From: Chara braunii
Lineage: Eukaryota; Streptophyta; Charophyceae; Charales; Characeae
Assembly (NCBI GenBank): GCA_003427395.1
Contig: BFEA01000026.1
Span: forward strand, 4,064,021 to 4,112,220
Direction: 5' to 3'
Length of the DNA: 48,200 bases
A program made the translations under genes and the position numbers. Shown piece after piece: positions 31,798-42,355 of the stretch. Positions within the stretch are counted from its first letter, which is position 1. Each line of letters opens with the position of its first letter. The notes beneath the pieces are model-generated. The model had not been told where the DNA came from. It searched no databases and saw nothing but the letters and a program-made list of their open reading frames with translations.

Positions 31798-32552
31798 TGT
31801 TGGATTAACATGTAGAACAGTAGAACACTATTATGAAAAAGAGGAGAATCACGAATAACAATAAAAAAGATCCAGCGCGCGGGCGATAGGGGATCGCGAA
31901 AGCGCTACCGCAGAGAAGGTAGCGCCATGCCAGAACTGGTCGTCGGAGCGACGGGGACGAGTGAGGCGGCGCTGAGGGGGCGCCACATGGGATCGTTCCA
32001 GAAGGGCATTACTGTGCTCTTGTCGTGACCTGGTCTTGGTCGACGTTACGTCGGCAATCCTGTTGAGCCATGAGAGGATAGAGGACATAGTGGGGGCGGT
32101 GGACGGGCAGGATCTGCGCGCCGGTACATATCAGAATTGTCAACATGTCAGGGGCGTGAGCCCTTGGCTTCAGATACGGAAACTGAAGACATGGAAGGAA
32201 ACTCGTCGAGGACTGGTAATGGTCGAACCATGCTCGGGTGTAATGATGGATGAGAAGGATGGATGGAGACGGATGGAGAGTATGTCCCTCGTGAATAGCA
32301 CTTCATTGTTCTTCTTCTATTTGATTGAATGACGTGATGAGAAGATGAACTGTGCGGGGATTTGGGGAATTTGTGAAGTTGACGCTATGAACTGTGTGTC
32401 TATTTTGTGAAAACGGGTTTGAGAGCTTGTAAATAGCATATCATAGTTCTCCTTCTATTGGGTGAAGAAATGTGGATTATTACTTTGGGCTTATTGTATT
32501 ACCTTGGAATTGTCGATTGATGTTCTAGGATTATTGAATAAGGAGAACAGCA
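31798..32552. other. Region upstream of the LINE, no gene seen
   Basis: The first part (31860-32040) is GC-rich with many CpG; the rest is plain. It may include the LINE 5' end, which I could not locate. Short ORFs on both strands lack recognisable features. Confidence 0.4.
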
Positions 32553-32598
32553 GTAGGTTGTAATCTGGAGAATTCGTAGGTTGTGACCTGGAGAATTC
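32553..32598 (+). repeat. 23-bp tandem repeat in LINE 5' region
   Basis: The string gtaggttgt-a/g-a/c-ctggagaattc occurs twice, at 32553 and 32576. Confidence 0.8.
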
Positions 32599-32661
32599 GG
32601 CCCCCTGGTTTTCCTTTCGGCGGTTTGCGTGGAATGGTATCATTATTCTCCCCGCGTGGTG

Positions 32662-32789
32662 CCGGACTAACTGGGGTAGGGATTGGAATTGGGACAGCAG
32701 ATATAATCGATTTGAAACTCGATAAGCTGGACTAACTGGGGTGTGGATTGGAAGTGGGATTGTAGATATAAACGATTGAAATCCGATAG
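32662..32789 (+). promoter_or_regulatory. 64-bp tandem monomers just upstream of LINE ORF1
   Basis: Two imperfect 64-bp units begin with c-c/t-ggactaactgggg at 32662 and 32726 and end 41 bp before the ORF1 ATG. Tandem 5' monomers act as promoters in some L1 elements; here that role is inferred from position only. Confidence 0.55.
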
Positions 32790-32830
32790 ACTTGGGGCGA
32801 ATAAGAGTGATATACAATATACAGGGAAGA

Positions 32831-34351
32831 ATGGATCAGCAACGCAAACAATTGTGTGAAATGGTGCGAGAATGTTTCATAATCGGAAAAGAGAATCCGA
32901 ATGTGGCAGAACGGTATATAGCAACCACCAGAGATGCATCGAATGATACGGTCGTAGTAGACATAGACCCTAGAGCGGCAGAAGTCACGGTGGAGTATTT
33001 GCGTAGGCATGGGGTGTTGGTGATCTTCCAAGGACTTGATGCTGCAGTGCCATTTGCCAAAAAAGAGGAATGGTTGAGATCTATTGAAGCGGGTTGGGAT
33101 CCCACCATGCTGCAAGGTCAGAAAGGCCGGGTTCGGCCGGAGGGAGCTAATGTGATTACATACCTCACTGTCAATCATGTCTTGCGAGACTGGTTAATTA
33201 ATACTTTGCAGAAAGAAGACAACGCGGTGGTGGGTGGGAAATCGTGCAAAGTGCTCTACAAACAGTGGGCAACCCCAGCAGAGCAGGCCAAGGCAAGGGA
33301 AGACCTACAGGCCCAGAGATTCGGGATTAGGGTTTTGAGGGTCCCCTTCCTGGCCATGCCTTTCTTGGAAGCAGCAATAAAAAGAGAATTCGGTCAGGTA
33401 CAAAAAGCATATTCACCGGAACGAAATCAGGCGGCGCCTCGATTGGTTAACCGCAGATTCGACCTCCACCCCAGGGCAAAGTCGAAGATAACCAAATATC
33501 TCAAATTTCGTTCCCGTCAGGGGTGGCATAATGTGGAGGTGGTCACCCAAGACTCGCCATGGTGTCACGATTGTCGCTGGTACGACCACAAATCTGGTGA
33601 TGCCACCTGCCCGAAAAAAGGAATGGGGACGGTGACTGGCGGACCAGCAGTGGCAGTAATAACATCCGCAGGACCGTCAGTTACAGCAGGACCAACGGTT
33701 ACAGCAGGGACTCCGTCATCATCGGGTCAATCTCCTACTCGACCTTCTCATTCAACTTCGTCCACGCCAATGGGAGATCCGGTGACCTCGGTGTTTATGA
33801 ACCCAGTGTCAGTTGTTGTTAGTTCAGTACCGGGCTCTTTGGGATATAGTCCTATGAAGAGCCTGATGTCTGCAGAGCCCGCTACTGCCACAGTGGTTGC
33901 AACGACAACTGCAACGACAACTGCAACGACAGTGGCTGCACAAGGGACACCCCAGGTAGAACCTTCGTTGACATAGATGCAGCAGCAGGCTTCACCAGGA
34001 CCGGCAGTGCGAATGCAACCCCAGAAAGAACCGGTATTGACTCATCGGAAAATTCTCACCGGAGGACCGAAACAGGCAGGATATACACCGTACCAACGTT
34101 CAGGATAGGCTCGGAAAAAGGATGACAGATTGGTTACTTGGGCAGACATGGTGGAAGACGAAGAAGATTATGAGGATGGAAACCACCCGCCTAGAGTAGA
34201 CGAACAAAATCAGCAGCATTTTCGGCGAGCGGAAGTGTTTCCTGGCTCTATCAGAGAAGCTGTAGCGGCGGGACAGCCTTGGGTGGTGATTTCGTTAGTG
34301 TTTTTGGCAGTGGAAGGGGATTTGCAACTGATGACTGCCCTCTCGCCATAA
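32831..34351 (+). pseudogene. LINE ORF1 (RNA-binding protein), with in-frame stops
   Basis: ATG 32831 (MDQQRKQLCEMV); the open frame extends 13 codons upstream without ATG. ORF1 proteins bind the element's RNA. An RRM-like/DUF4283-like region is suggested by VIFQGLDAAVPFAKKEEW and FGIRVLRVPFLAM (residues ~60-190). A zinc finger C-x2-C-x4-H-x6-C follows (CHDCRWYDHKSGDATC, about residues 244-259), then a Ser/Thr/Pro/Val-rich tail with repeated TATTT. TAG stops at 33974-33976 and 34106-34108 lie in the same frame, which continues to TAA at 34349-34351. Confidence 0.75.
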
Positions 34352-34767
34352 GGGACTCTTTCAATACCCCACTTTGTCATGTACACAGAGCCGACTGTGG
34401 AATCGGTTTTGACAGAGACCCAAAAGTGACTGGCATCCGCTTACAGAGTTAGACCTTTCCCATCAATGGAATGGGTTCGGTTAACACCTACAAATGCCCA
34501 GGGCCGAACTGACATTCTATGCTTTCCGATTATTGATGCGATTGTTAATCCAGCGGCAAAAGGAGCTGCTCTCCTGACTGGTTGAGATGGGTTTCGCTGC
34601 AGTTGTTTAAGAACCTGGGAGGACAGACTGCAACAGATACCAGAGTATACGATTGTTGGAATGCAGCGCTGCTTACCCAAGTGGATTCGCATATACCATG
34701 GCACAAAAGTATTTTTTCGAATCAGTTCCTCATGCTGAAATGTGCAGATTGGCCCGCAATGTAAACT
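34352..34767 (+). pseudogene. Degraded C-terminal part of LINE ORF1 or ORF1-ORF2 spacer
   Basis: Fragments in a second frame continue to a TAA at 34762-34764, 3 bp before the ORF2 ATG (gtaaactatgg). Readable pieces include DTRVYDCWNAALLTQVDSH. This frame is that of ORF2, not that of ORF1, so ORF1 probably extended here before an indel near 34350-34580. Several stops occur. Confidence 0.4.
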
Positions 34768-37700
34768 ATGGACAAGATTAGACTAGTATCATGGAATATT
34801 AGAGGATTGGGATCAAGAAGAGTAGCAATAAAGCGATCTTTGATCAAGTCTTTGGTAAGAAACAAAAGAATCCAGATTGTGTTGCTGCAAGAAACTAAGT
34901 TAAATGACACGGCGATTGTTGAACAAATGGGTTGGTGGCTGGGTGAACATTTTTGGGCCCCGGCACAAGGGACTCGGGGCGGTGTTGCCATATTGTTAAC
35001 TAGGACGACGCCATTTGAAGTAACAGATCACTCCGTTGATCCTTTCGGACGCTGGGTGTGGGTAAGGATTACAGGAGGACAGGAACAGTGGGCAATCTTT
35101 AATATCTATGCCCCTATTTCGCAATCAGAGAGAGTGGATCTGTTCACATCGCTCCCGTGGATCATACCTGGAGTGGACAACCTCATCCTGGGCGGGGACT
35201 GGAATACAACCCTCGTCCTCGGGGTGGATTCCATGCGGCCGGGACCGGCCGGAAATGATGTTGCTCGGCTGACCAACTTCATCTACTCCAACGGATTCAC
35301 TGACCTATTTCGAGTCTTGCACCCGTTTGAACAAGCCTTTACCTTTTTTTCGGCGGGAGCCCCGCAACAACAATACCTACCTAGAAGTCGTATAAACTTG
35401 TTTTTTGCGTCAGACACCTTGATGTCAAGACTTTCGAGATGTTTCGTTGTACCATATGTAGGATCAAATCACTTACCTTTATTTTTAGAATTCTTTCTTC
35501 ACATCACTGTCAGGGTGGGAAGGGACAGGATCATGTTGCCGGAATGGGTAGTGCAGACACAAACCTTTTCCCAATTTATTTATGAGTTTTGGCCTAAGTG
35601 GAAGACTGCCAAAGCTTTGTTCCCCTCATTGGCAGAATGGTTTCAGGGAGGACAGCGAATAGTGTTATAGAGAAACCTGCTAATCAAGAAATTTATCCTT
35701 CTTGCTAATCGGACAGAGTTACAGAAAATAAACGAAGAATTGGCAGGAGTTATGCGTCAAGCCTCGGCGGTGACCCGGCCACAAGAGGAACACGCCTTGA
35801 TGACTCGGATGGAGGATCTCAAACAACGATGGACAATGCAGGCTCAGCCAGCAATGAGGAATGTAATCCACAACAAGAGGATAGGCTGGCTGGTGAAAGG
35901 TGATCGAATGACTTCCTCCTTTTTCGCAGCTCACCGCCCGCCCATACAAAAGCAGATGATATCAGCTATTAAGCATCCGTTTGACGATTCGGCACCGACG
36001 ACAGTAGAAACAAGAACAATTGTCATTAACGTCTCATTATTCTATGAAAACCTGCTGACTTCGCAAGCGCAATGTACGGAGCAACAGTTACTCCAGCAGT
36101 ATCATGAACAGGTCTGGACTAAAGTGAATAAGAAATTGTCTAACTACCAACGTCAACGGCTGGAGGCTGATATAGACATGCAAGGAGTGGTAGATGCAAT
36201 CTCATCCTTGTCATAGCATAAAGCACCGGGGTTGGATGGCCTACCGGCCCGTTTTTTTAAAGGTCTCTCGTTGCACTTGCTACCAAAGTTGTTGCCAATC
36301 TTTCAGGCAGTCTGGAACGAAGTATCATTGTCGGCTTCGACATTGCAAGGAATTATTACTTTTGCTTACAAGAAAGGTGATCGATCTGACATAGCAAATT
36401 ATAGACCGATAACGCTAATGCCGGTGATTTACAAAATTCTGTCCAAAATAATGGCAGCCAGACTACAGAGAGTCCTTCCTTCTCTGATTCACCACACTCA
36501 GACAGGCTTTCTTGTAGGAAGACAGATTCTCCACAATGTGATGATTGTAGAACAGTTAGCTGAACTGGTAGCTGGAGGTGAGGACAGTCTTGCCATTGTG
36601 TTGTTGGACTTGGCAAAGGCATACGACAGAGTCGGTTGGGAATTCCTGCAGGCAACACTTACCGCATTTGGATTTCGACCAAAGTATAAGCACGCAGTGG
36701 AAAGCCGTTTGCACGACGCCACTTCCACAGTCTGCGTTAACGGGATTTTATCACAGCCAATTCGACTAAGCAGGTCGGTTAGACAGGGTTGTCCAGTGAC
36801 ACCGTATTTGTATTTGCTGTATGTAGAAATAATGCATATTCTAATCAGATCTAACCCGTAAATTCCGGGATTCTTACTGCCCTCAGGAGAAAGACTGAAG
36901 ACGGAAGCTTTCGCTGATCACTCGGTAGCCTTTACTCCTGTCGACGACCAAGCCTTCTTCGCACTCAGAGAAACCGTAGATCTGTTTTGTCAACTATCAC
37001 AAGCAAAGGTCAACTGGTCTAAATCCTTAGTTCTGATACCTCCGGGCGAACAACCTCCGCTCAACTGGGGACTCAGGATAGTGGTCCCGGGGGGACAGGA
37101 AAGGCTGCTGGGACACCAAATCTCCTTTGACACATTGTTGATATAAGATTCCTTCACATCAACAGCAGGTCTGCATTTGGCACTGCAGCCGTGGGTCAAG
37201 TATAAAGGCGTCAGCTTGTTTGGTCGAGCAGCGATAATCAACAATGCAGTGCTGTCCACCTTGTGGTACCGTCAGGCCATTCATCAATTGGATAGAGCGT
37301 CGTTGCAGATGATACGCCACATGCTAACCCATTATTTGTGGAAAGAAGAGATTGATGATGATAACTTTTTGCCTAAAGTGGCATGGGAAACAGTAACTCA
37401 ACCGAAACGGAATGGAGGATTAGCAATACTTGACCCGGAACGACAGATGGATGCACTCCTAGCAAGATGGGTCCCATGGGCAATCCTGCAAAGCCCGTGC
37501 ATGCCGTGGAGGCAATTGGCAGAGTTTTACATTTGTTCTTGGTTGGAATGGACCGACATCCGCTGTATTTGGCTGGCTGTACTCAATCCGGAGTATCAGC
37601 GGAAGAGATTGCCACCTGGAGTATGGGCAGGAATATTGAAAGCTTGGAGGGGTGTTTGCCCGGAATTGCAAACCCCCCCGCTAGTTTTTGAAAGATTAAT

Positions 37701-39000
37701 GACCCAACCGTTGTTCAACAACCCCTGTCTACTCAATCTGGAAGGCCGTCCGTTTCGATGTTTTGGGCCGCGAGAGTTTGGCAACGCATGGATGTCAAGA
37801 GGAGTTGGAACAGTGGCTGACATCTGGGATGTCACACAGTCTGACTGGAAAACGATTGGCAACCTGGCCCCAAGGCTACAAGGACTGTGGCGCAAGGAAG
37901 AACACATGCAACAACTGAGGAATGCTGTTCCGCAACAATGGGTGGACATTTTGAGAATGGGACCGCAATTGGTGAAAGGGATGTGGTATAAGGATTCACA
38001 GCAAGAGACACCGGACTGCATCTGAAAGATTGAAGATTATTCAGAGGCGGTGGAGATTCCAACAACTTGCTGGAGGGTGCGGGGAGGCGTTGACTTGTTA
38101 GGAGAGCCTCTGCAGCTCTCTGAAGAGCAGCTCCCCCTCCCTCCGCTTGACCAACTCCTGCCGGTCTGCGTACTGAAGAACAAACAAAGCTACAGACCTT
38201 ATCGGTTGAAAGAGCCACTTTACAGACTGACAGTAGATCCCAGAGATTGGGCATGGGAACACCCGCTACATAATGCAGAATAGGTGGAGATAGCAGATTA
38301 TACAACGAAGTTGGGATACTTGATAATGACACCACGTATGGACATTAACTGGTCGGTGGCTAGAAGATGGATGGCAACAGGATGGGTAAGGGACATGTTA
38401 ACCCGATTGGTGGCTTCCCTCCCGATGTTCTGGAAGCAACTAATGGAGTTGGTTGTAAGTAAGCACGCCAGCTTGCTTCGGCTGCTGATGCACATGGCAC
38501 TACCGATTAACGCTTGGTGTGCCCGTAGAACAACAAAGGCTCTACCGGAATGCGGTTTATGTCCGGGGACCCGAATTGAGGACATCCACCATTTTGTTCT
38601 GCAGTGTGAACTTTCAAGACCCTTTTGGGAATGGTGGAGACAATCAGGAGTTCCGATCCTAGGTGCGGACTCCCGGTGGGATGATGAGTTCATCCTCCTA
38701 GGAACAGTTGCAAGGAGAGTAAAGACACAAACTCGATTTACTCAGGCGGAGGAAACCATTAGAGGAGCCATACAGTGGACCCTCTGGAACCTTCGAAATG
38801 CCAGACTGAGAAAGAATGAGCAGCTGACACCACCGATGGTCAGAGTTGAAATCAAATATGCAATTAAGCAAGCCATATCGGCAGATTGGGAATACCGCGT
38901 CCAAAAAAAAGGCTTTTCGTCTGAGGCTGTTAAGTGGTTTGGAAGCAGATGGGGAAATTTTCCGGGATTGGTTTCAGCGGATGTAGCTCAGGAAGGTTAA
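34768..39000 (+). pseudogene. LINE ORF2: endonuclease, reverse transcriptase, C-terminal Cys/His motif
   Basis: ATG 34768. ORF2 nicks the target and copies the RNA. Endonuclease (residues ~1-245): RLVSWNIRGLG, LLQETK, LGGDWNTT are intact, but the usual SRID and SDH motifs read SRINLFF and GSNHLPL, both Asp to Asn. RT (from ~36217): KAPGLDGLPARFFK, YKKGDRSDIANYRPI, LLDLAKAYDRVGW, SVRQGCPVTPYLY; the catalytic FADD box reads FADHS. A C-terminal CGLCPGTRIEDIHHFVLQC (about 38550) is the zf-RVT type finger. One frame runs 4233 bp with six in-frame stops (35668, 36214, 36859, 37144, 38023, 38281) and no frameshift. It is clearly dead. Confidence 0.9.
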
Positions 39001-39062
39001 TTTCTACTGCAATTTTCCAATTTTTTTGTTTAGTCTTTTTTGGCATGGTTCAACTTTTGGTT

Positions 39063-39065
39063 TAA
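39063..39065. other. Target site duplication TAA (left)
   Basis: TAA before the left TIR; the same TAA follows the right TIR at 47041-47043. A 3-bp TWA duplication is typical of PIF/Harbinger. Confidence 0.85.
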
Positions 39066-39134
39066 GGGCGTCGTTAGACACTCCTCGAGGACGCGATTCC
39101 AAGGATTCCGTCATCGTTCCACCTGTCCTCGGAG
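39066..39134 (+). repeat. Left terminal and subterminal inverted repeats of Harbinger
   Basis: The outer 24 bp are the exact inverse of 47017-47040. An inner 20-bp block at 39115-39134 is the exact inverse of 46941-46960. Further GAGGA/TCCTC-rich inverted text continues to about 39260 and could fold. Confidence 0.92.
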
Positions 39135-39566
39135 ATGAAATCGGAAATGAAAATGTGAAAACACTCCGAGGACAGATCCTCGGGCTCCAAGGATTTCACA
39201 GCCAAATCGTCCTCGAACTCGAAGGACCTCGCGAGGTCCTTCGGAGCCCGAGGATCCGAAGGTGGTCCAGTGGTGGTCCAGCGGCCAAAAGACGGACATC
39301 CCCGACCGTCGTAGTCGAAAACCTCTAGCAACGGCCTCCTCGTTTTACCGTTGGCGCTAAATCGCGGGACGGCCCTGTAGGTCCTTCAGGCGGCCCCACG
39401 GAGGGGCCATGGCGATCGTCGGACGTCTTCGGCCGGCGCCCGGAGGCTTTGTGGCGTTCCCGCGGGCTTCCCAACGGTCGGAATTACAGATTTTGTAAGC
39501 GTCCTCCCCCTGTTGCTGCTTGCATGAATTTCGTTCGTTGGCGTCTTCCCTTGCGACAACGGTTCT
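39135..39566. other. Harbinger left subterminal region, no ORF
   Basis: GC-rich, with many short inverted repeats (for example ggacctcgcgaggtcc near 39224). The same architecture is seen at the end of the degraded copy at 30190-30370. It probably holds transposase binding sites and the promoter of the plus-strand ORF. Confidence 0.55.
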
Positions 39567-41522
39567 GTGTCGGCTGACCTGACGTTGATTGTAGACCTGT
39601 ACCGCAGGCTGCCTTTGCTGCTGCTCGTCGCTCTGCTGCTGCTCATCGTTGTCGTCTTCCACATTTGTTTCCTCGGCCGCGTTCCTGGAAGGAAACAGAC
39701 GCGTCGAATGGCGAAGAGGGCGACGAAGATGGATAAGCTTCAGACGAAGATGACGTTGTCGGTGGGAGGCGGGGGGTCCTCGCGTCAGCGTTGCAACAGT
39801 GCGGAAGGCGGTAGGCAGCCGTATGACCCGACGCTGTACAGCCACCTGCCGTTCCACGAGATTCCATTGCCTCCGAGTGACGACGATGTCGGCGACCCCA
39901 GATCCTCAACGGTTCCTCTGGGCAGCGGCTCGACGCAGGATTGGATGGGGAGCCAGGTGTACAGACACGCATCGACGCCAACGTACACTGATTTGCTGGA
40001 GGGCCGGACCCCCGCTGGTTACGACGCTGGACTCGTCGATCTGAGCTTCGGTCTGAGGTCTGGGAGTGGCGAGGGCCTGACGCACACTGTTCTCGTTAAC
40101 CCGGCTTCTGCCTCGAAACACACATCGCCTTCCGTGAGGGCGGCTGGCCCTGCGGATAGCCGTGGATTCGTTTCGCCGAGGCGGGTGGCTTTGAGAACAG
40201 CAAGTGTGGCAGCGTCAAAGACGAAGACAGTCGGATTGGCAGGCTGCTGAACGACGATGCCAGGCGGTGCAATCGACGGAGAAGGGGACGACGACGAGCG
40301 CGACGCCACGGAGGTCGTCGGTCGTCAGTTTTGGGATGATGAACGACAACGATTGCGTTCCACGAACACGGCCAGCATAACGAGAGGGGTGGCGAGAATC
40401 AGTGTGGGGGCCGAAGAAGAATTTCAGGACTGCGCTGGTGGAGGGGGTGAGGAGATCGCTGCAGACGACGGCGGTGATGACAACGACGAAGACGACGATG
40501 GCGAGATGGAGATTCGTCCAGTAGGGAGGAAGCGCGGAGGGTCTACGGCGAGAACCAAGGTTAGAGAATCGCACACGGGGCGGAAAGGCAAGAAGTGCGG
40601 TGAAGAATCGTCGGCAGGCGACGAAACAAAAAGCAGGGATTTTTGGACAGTGGAGCATATGATCGCTCTTATCAGAGCCAAAAGAGACCAAGATTCGCAT
40701 CTGGCCGGCCTGGGGCACAACTATGGACGGATGAAGACAAAGACATGGAAGTGGGAGGACGTGGAGAAGAGGCTGGTGCAGATGGGGGTGACGAGTAGGA
40801 AGGCCGTCGACTGCAGAAAGAAATGGGACAACCTGTACCAGCAGTTCAAATCCGTGCACAAGTTCATGGGAGAGTCTGGCAAGCCTAACTTCTTCACACT
40901 AACGCCGGGGGAGAGGAGGGAGCGGGGGTTCAACTTTAGGATGGATGAGCGCGCGTATTCGGAGATGAAGGCGATGTCCGGGGGCGATCACACTATACAC
41001 CCCACGAATCTCGCGGACACGGGTGCTCCGGGAGGTGTTCAATTGCCTGGCACGGTTGGTGGGCGAAACGATTCCAGCGGTAGTGACGTAGGGGGGGGCG
41101 GTCAAGACGACAATCGCGGATCGACGAGGGATTCGTCGTTCTCCGGCGGTGGCGGTGGCGGGGCTGGCAAACGAAAGAATGTCAGACAGCAGACCTTCGA
41201 GGCGATGGCGGACGTCATGAAGGAGCACGGGGCGCTGATGTCCACGACGGTGGACAGCGTGAGCAAGAGGCAGTGCTCGATTCTGACGAGGCAATGCGAC
41301 ATTCTGGAGAGAGAGATACAAGTGCAGAAGGATCACTACGAGAAGGTTGACGAGGCGAACTTCTTGATGTGCAACGCCCTCATGGAGATTGCTAAAGCGA
41401 TCCGCGAACGAGCTCGACGTGGGCTGACCAGGCATGTAGAACGTCCGGAGGCATGGCCCGTATGCGCTTCCAGCACGTCGCCTTTTTCGTCGTCCTTCGT
41501 GATGCAGCACGGTGATGCGTAG
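39567..41522 (+). pseudogene. Harbinger second protein: hydrophobic segment plus Myb/SANT-like domain
   Basis: One frame of ~651 codons with a single internal TGA (40248-40250). The open frame begins after a stop at 39525 without ATG (GTG at 39567; first ATG 39708), so an upstream exon or frameshift is possible. Order: YRRLPLLLLVALLLLIVVVF (likely membrane segment, residues ~11-32), a basic patch, a region with PTYTDLLEG and VDLSFGLRSG, acidic runs, then the Myb/SANT-like (trihelix-type) domain from RDFWTVEHMIALIRAK to KKWDNLYQQFKSVHKFM (40628-40870), and a C-terminal coiled region (RQCDILEREIQVQKDHYEKV). In Harbinger elements the SANT-like protein binds DNA or the transposase and brings it to the nucleus; the hydrophobic segment is unusual for that. 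Confidence 0.75.
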
Positions 41523-42355
41523 GTTGTGTAAAGTCGATGAGTCGTCGTTGCTCACGCGTAGTAATAATCGCGGGTTTTAAAATTGACTGTGAAGGGCGTT
41601 GTTTGCTTTCATGCCCCACACCGCGTCCTGAGGTTGTACAGCAGGTCCTCCTTTTTTTTAGATAGTGTTTAAAGAACGCTGTTGTGAGTTGTTGTCCGCA
41701 GGCATGGATGGCGATCTTCCAGGGTCTTCTTTGGGAGTGTCCGCGTATGTGTAGGCGGCAGGGTTGGTTTTTTGGGACGCGAGGGAAAAATGGCGGATTG
41801 GAGTGCCTAGCCTTTTTGGGGGCGGGAGAGGACGGATGGGGGGGGGGGGGGGGGAATGGCGGGGTCTTTGTACCTCCTGCGGGAGACGACCTCCACGTCG
41901 CGAGAAAATTCGTCCGTTGTGAATCGACGAAGGGGCGGGCTGAAGTGGACGGCCTGGCCTGTCCATGGTGTGCTGCGAGACCGCGCACCGTACAAAAGGG
42001 CATTCCGGGAGGCATTCCGTACCGCTGGCATTCTATCGCGACGGCTACAAAGGCATCGTCTGTGCATGGTATCATCGTCGCAGGCGTAGTCATCCGTTTG
42101 TCACGCTACGATCGCCGGGTTTGGGCTCCGCGGGCATCCACGTCCTCCTGCATCCACGTCAGCTAAGCGGCGTGCCATCGGACTGGTCCTTCTTCCACAG
42201 CAGCCAAGCGCCGCATCGTCAACGTCGTCCGACGGCAAGGTGCCCGTCATCAACCTCCCGCCGCTCCTTCATCGTCGTCGTCCACGTGGTCCGTCGTCCA
42301 CGTCAGCCAAGCGCCGCAGCTTTCTGCATTCGGCACGCACTTCTTTGTGGACGAC
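41523..42355. other. Spacer inside Harbinger, with G17 run
   Basis: A run of 17 G lies at 41838-41854. Several short ORFs on both strands have no recognised features. The part from 42120 holds repeated cacgtcagc/caagcgccgc text and is the leader of the next ORF. Confidence 0.5.

Larger units (their letters stand above)
32553..39065 (+). mobile_element. L1-like LINE, main part (5' side up to the Harbinger insertion)
   Basis: It has two ORFs (32831 and 34768) in the plant-L1 arrangement: ORF1 with a CCHC-type finger, ORF2 with AP endonuclease, RT and a C-terminal Cys/His motif. The 3' UTR starts at 39001, is broken at 39065 by the Harbinger element, and resumes at 47044. Both ORFs carry in-frame stops. 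The 5' edge is uncertain; tandem repeats at 32553-32598 and 32662-32789 probably belong to its 5' UTR. Confidence 0.85.

Noticed and set aside
34768-39000. Alternative genetic code or stop readthrough to explain the LINE stops
   Set aside because: All three stop codons occur, and catalytic residues are also lost, so decay explains it better.
41807-42166. Overlapping ORFs across the G17 run
   Set aside because: Open on both strands from GC-rich text and Gly/Pro runs; no similarity to other Harbinger proteins.
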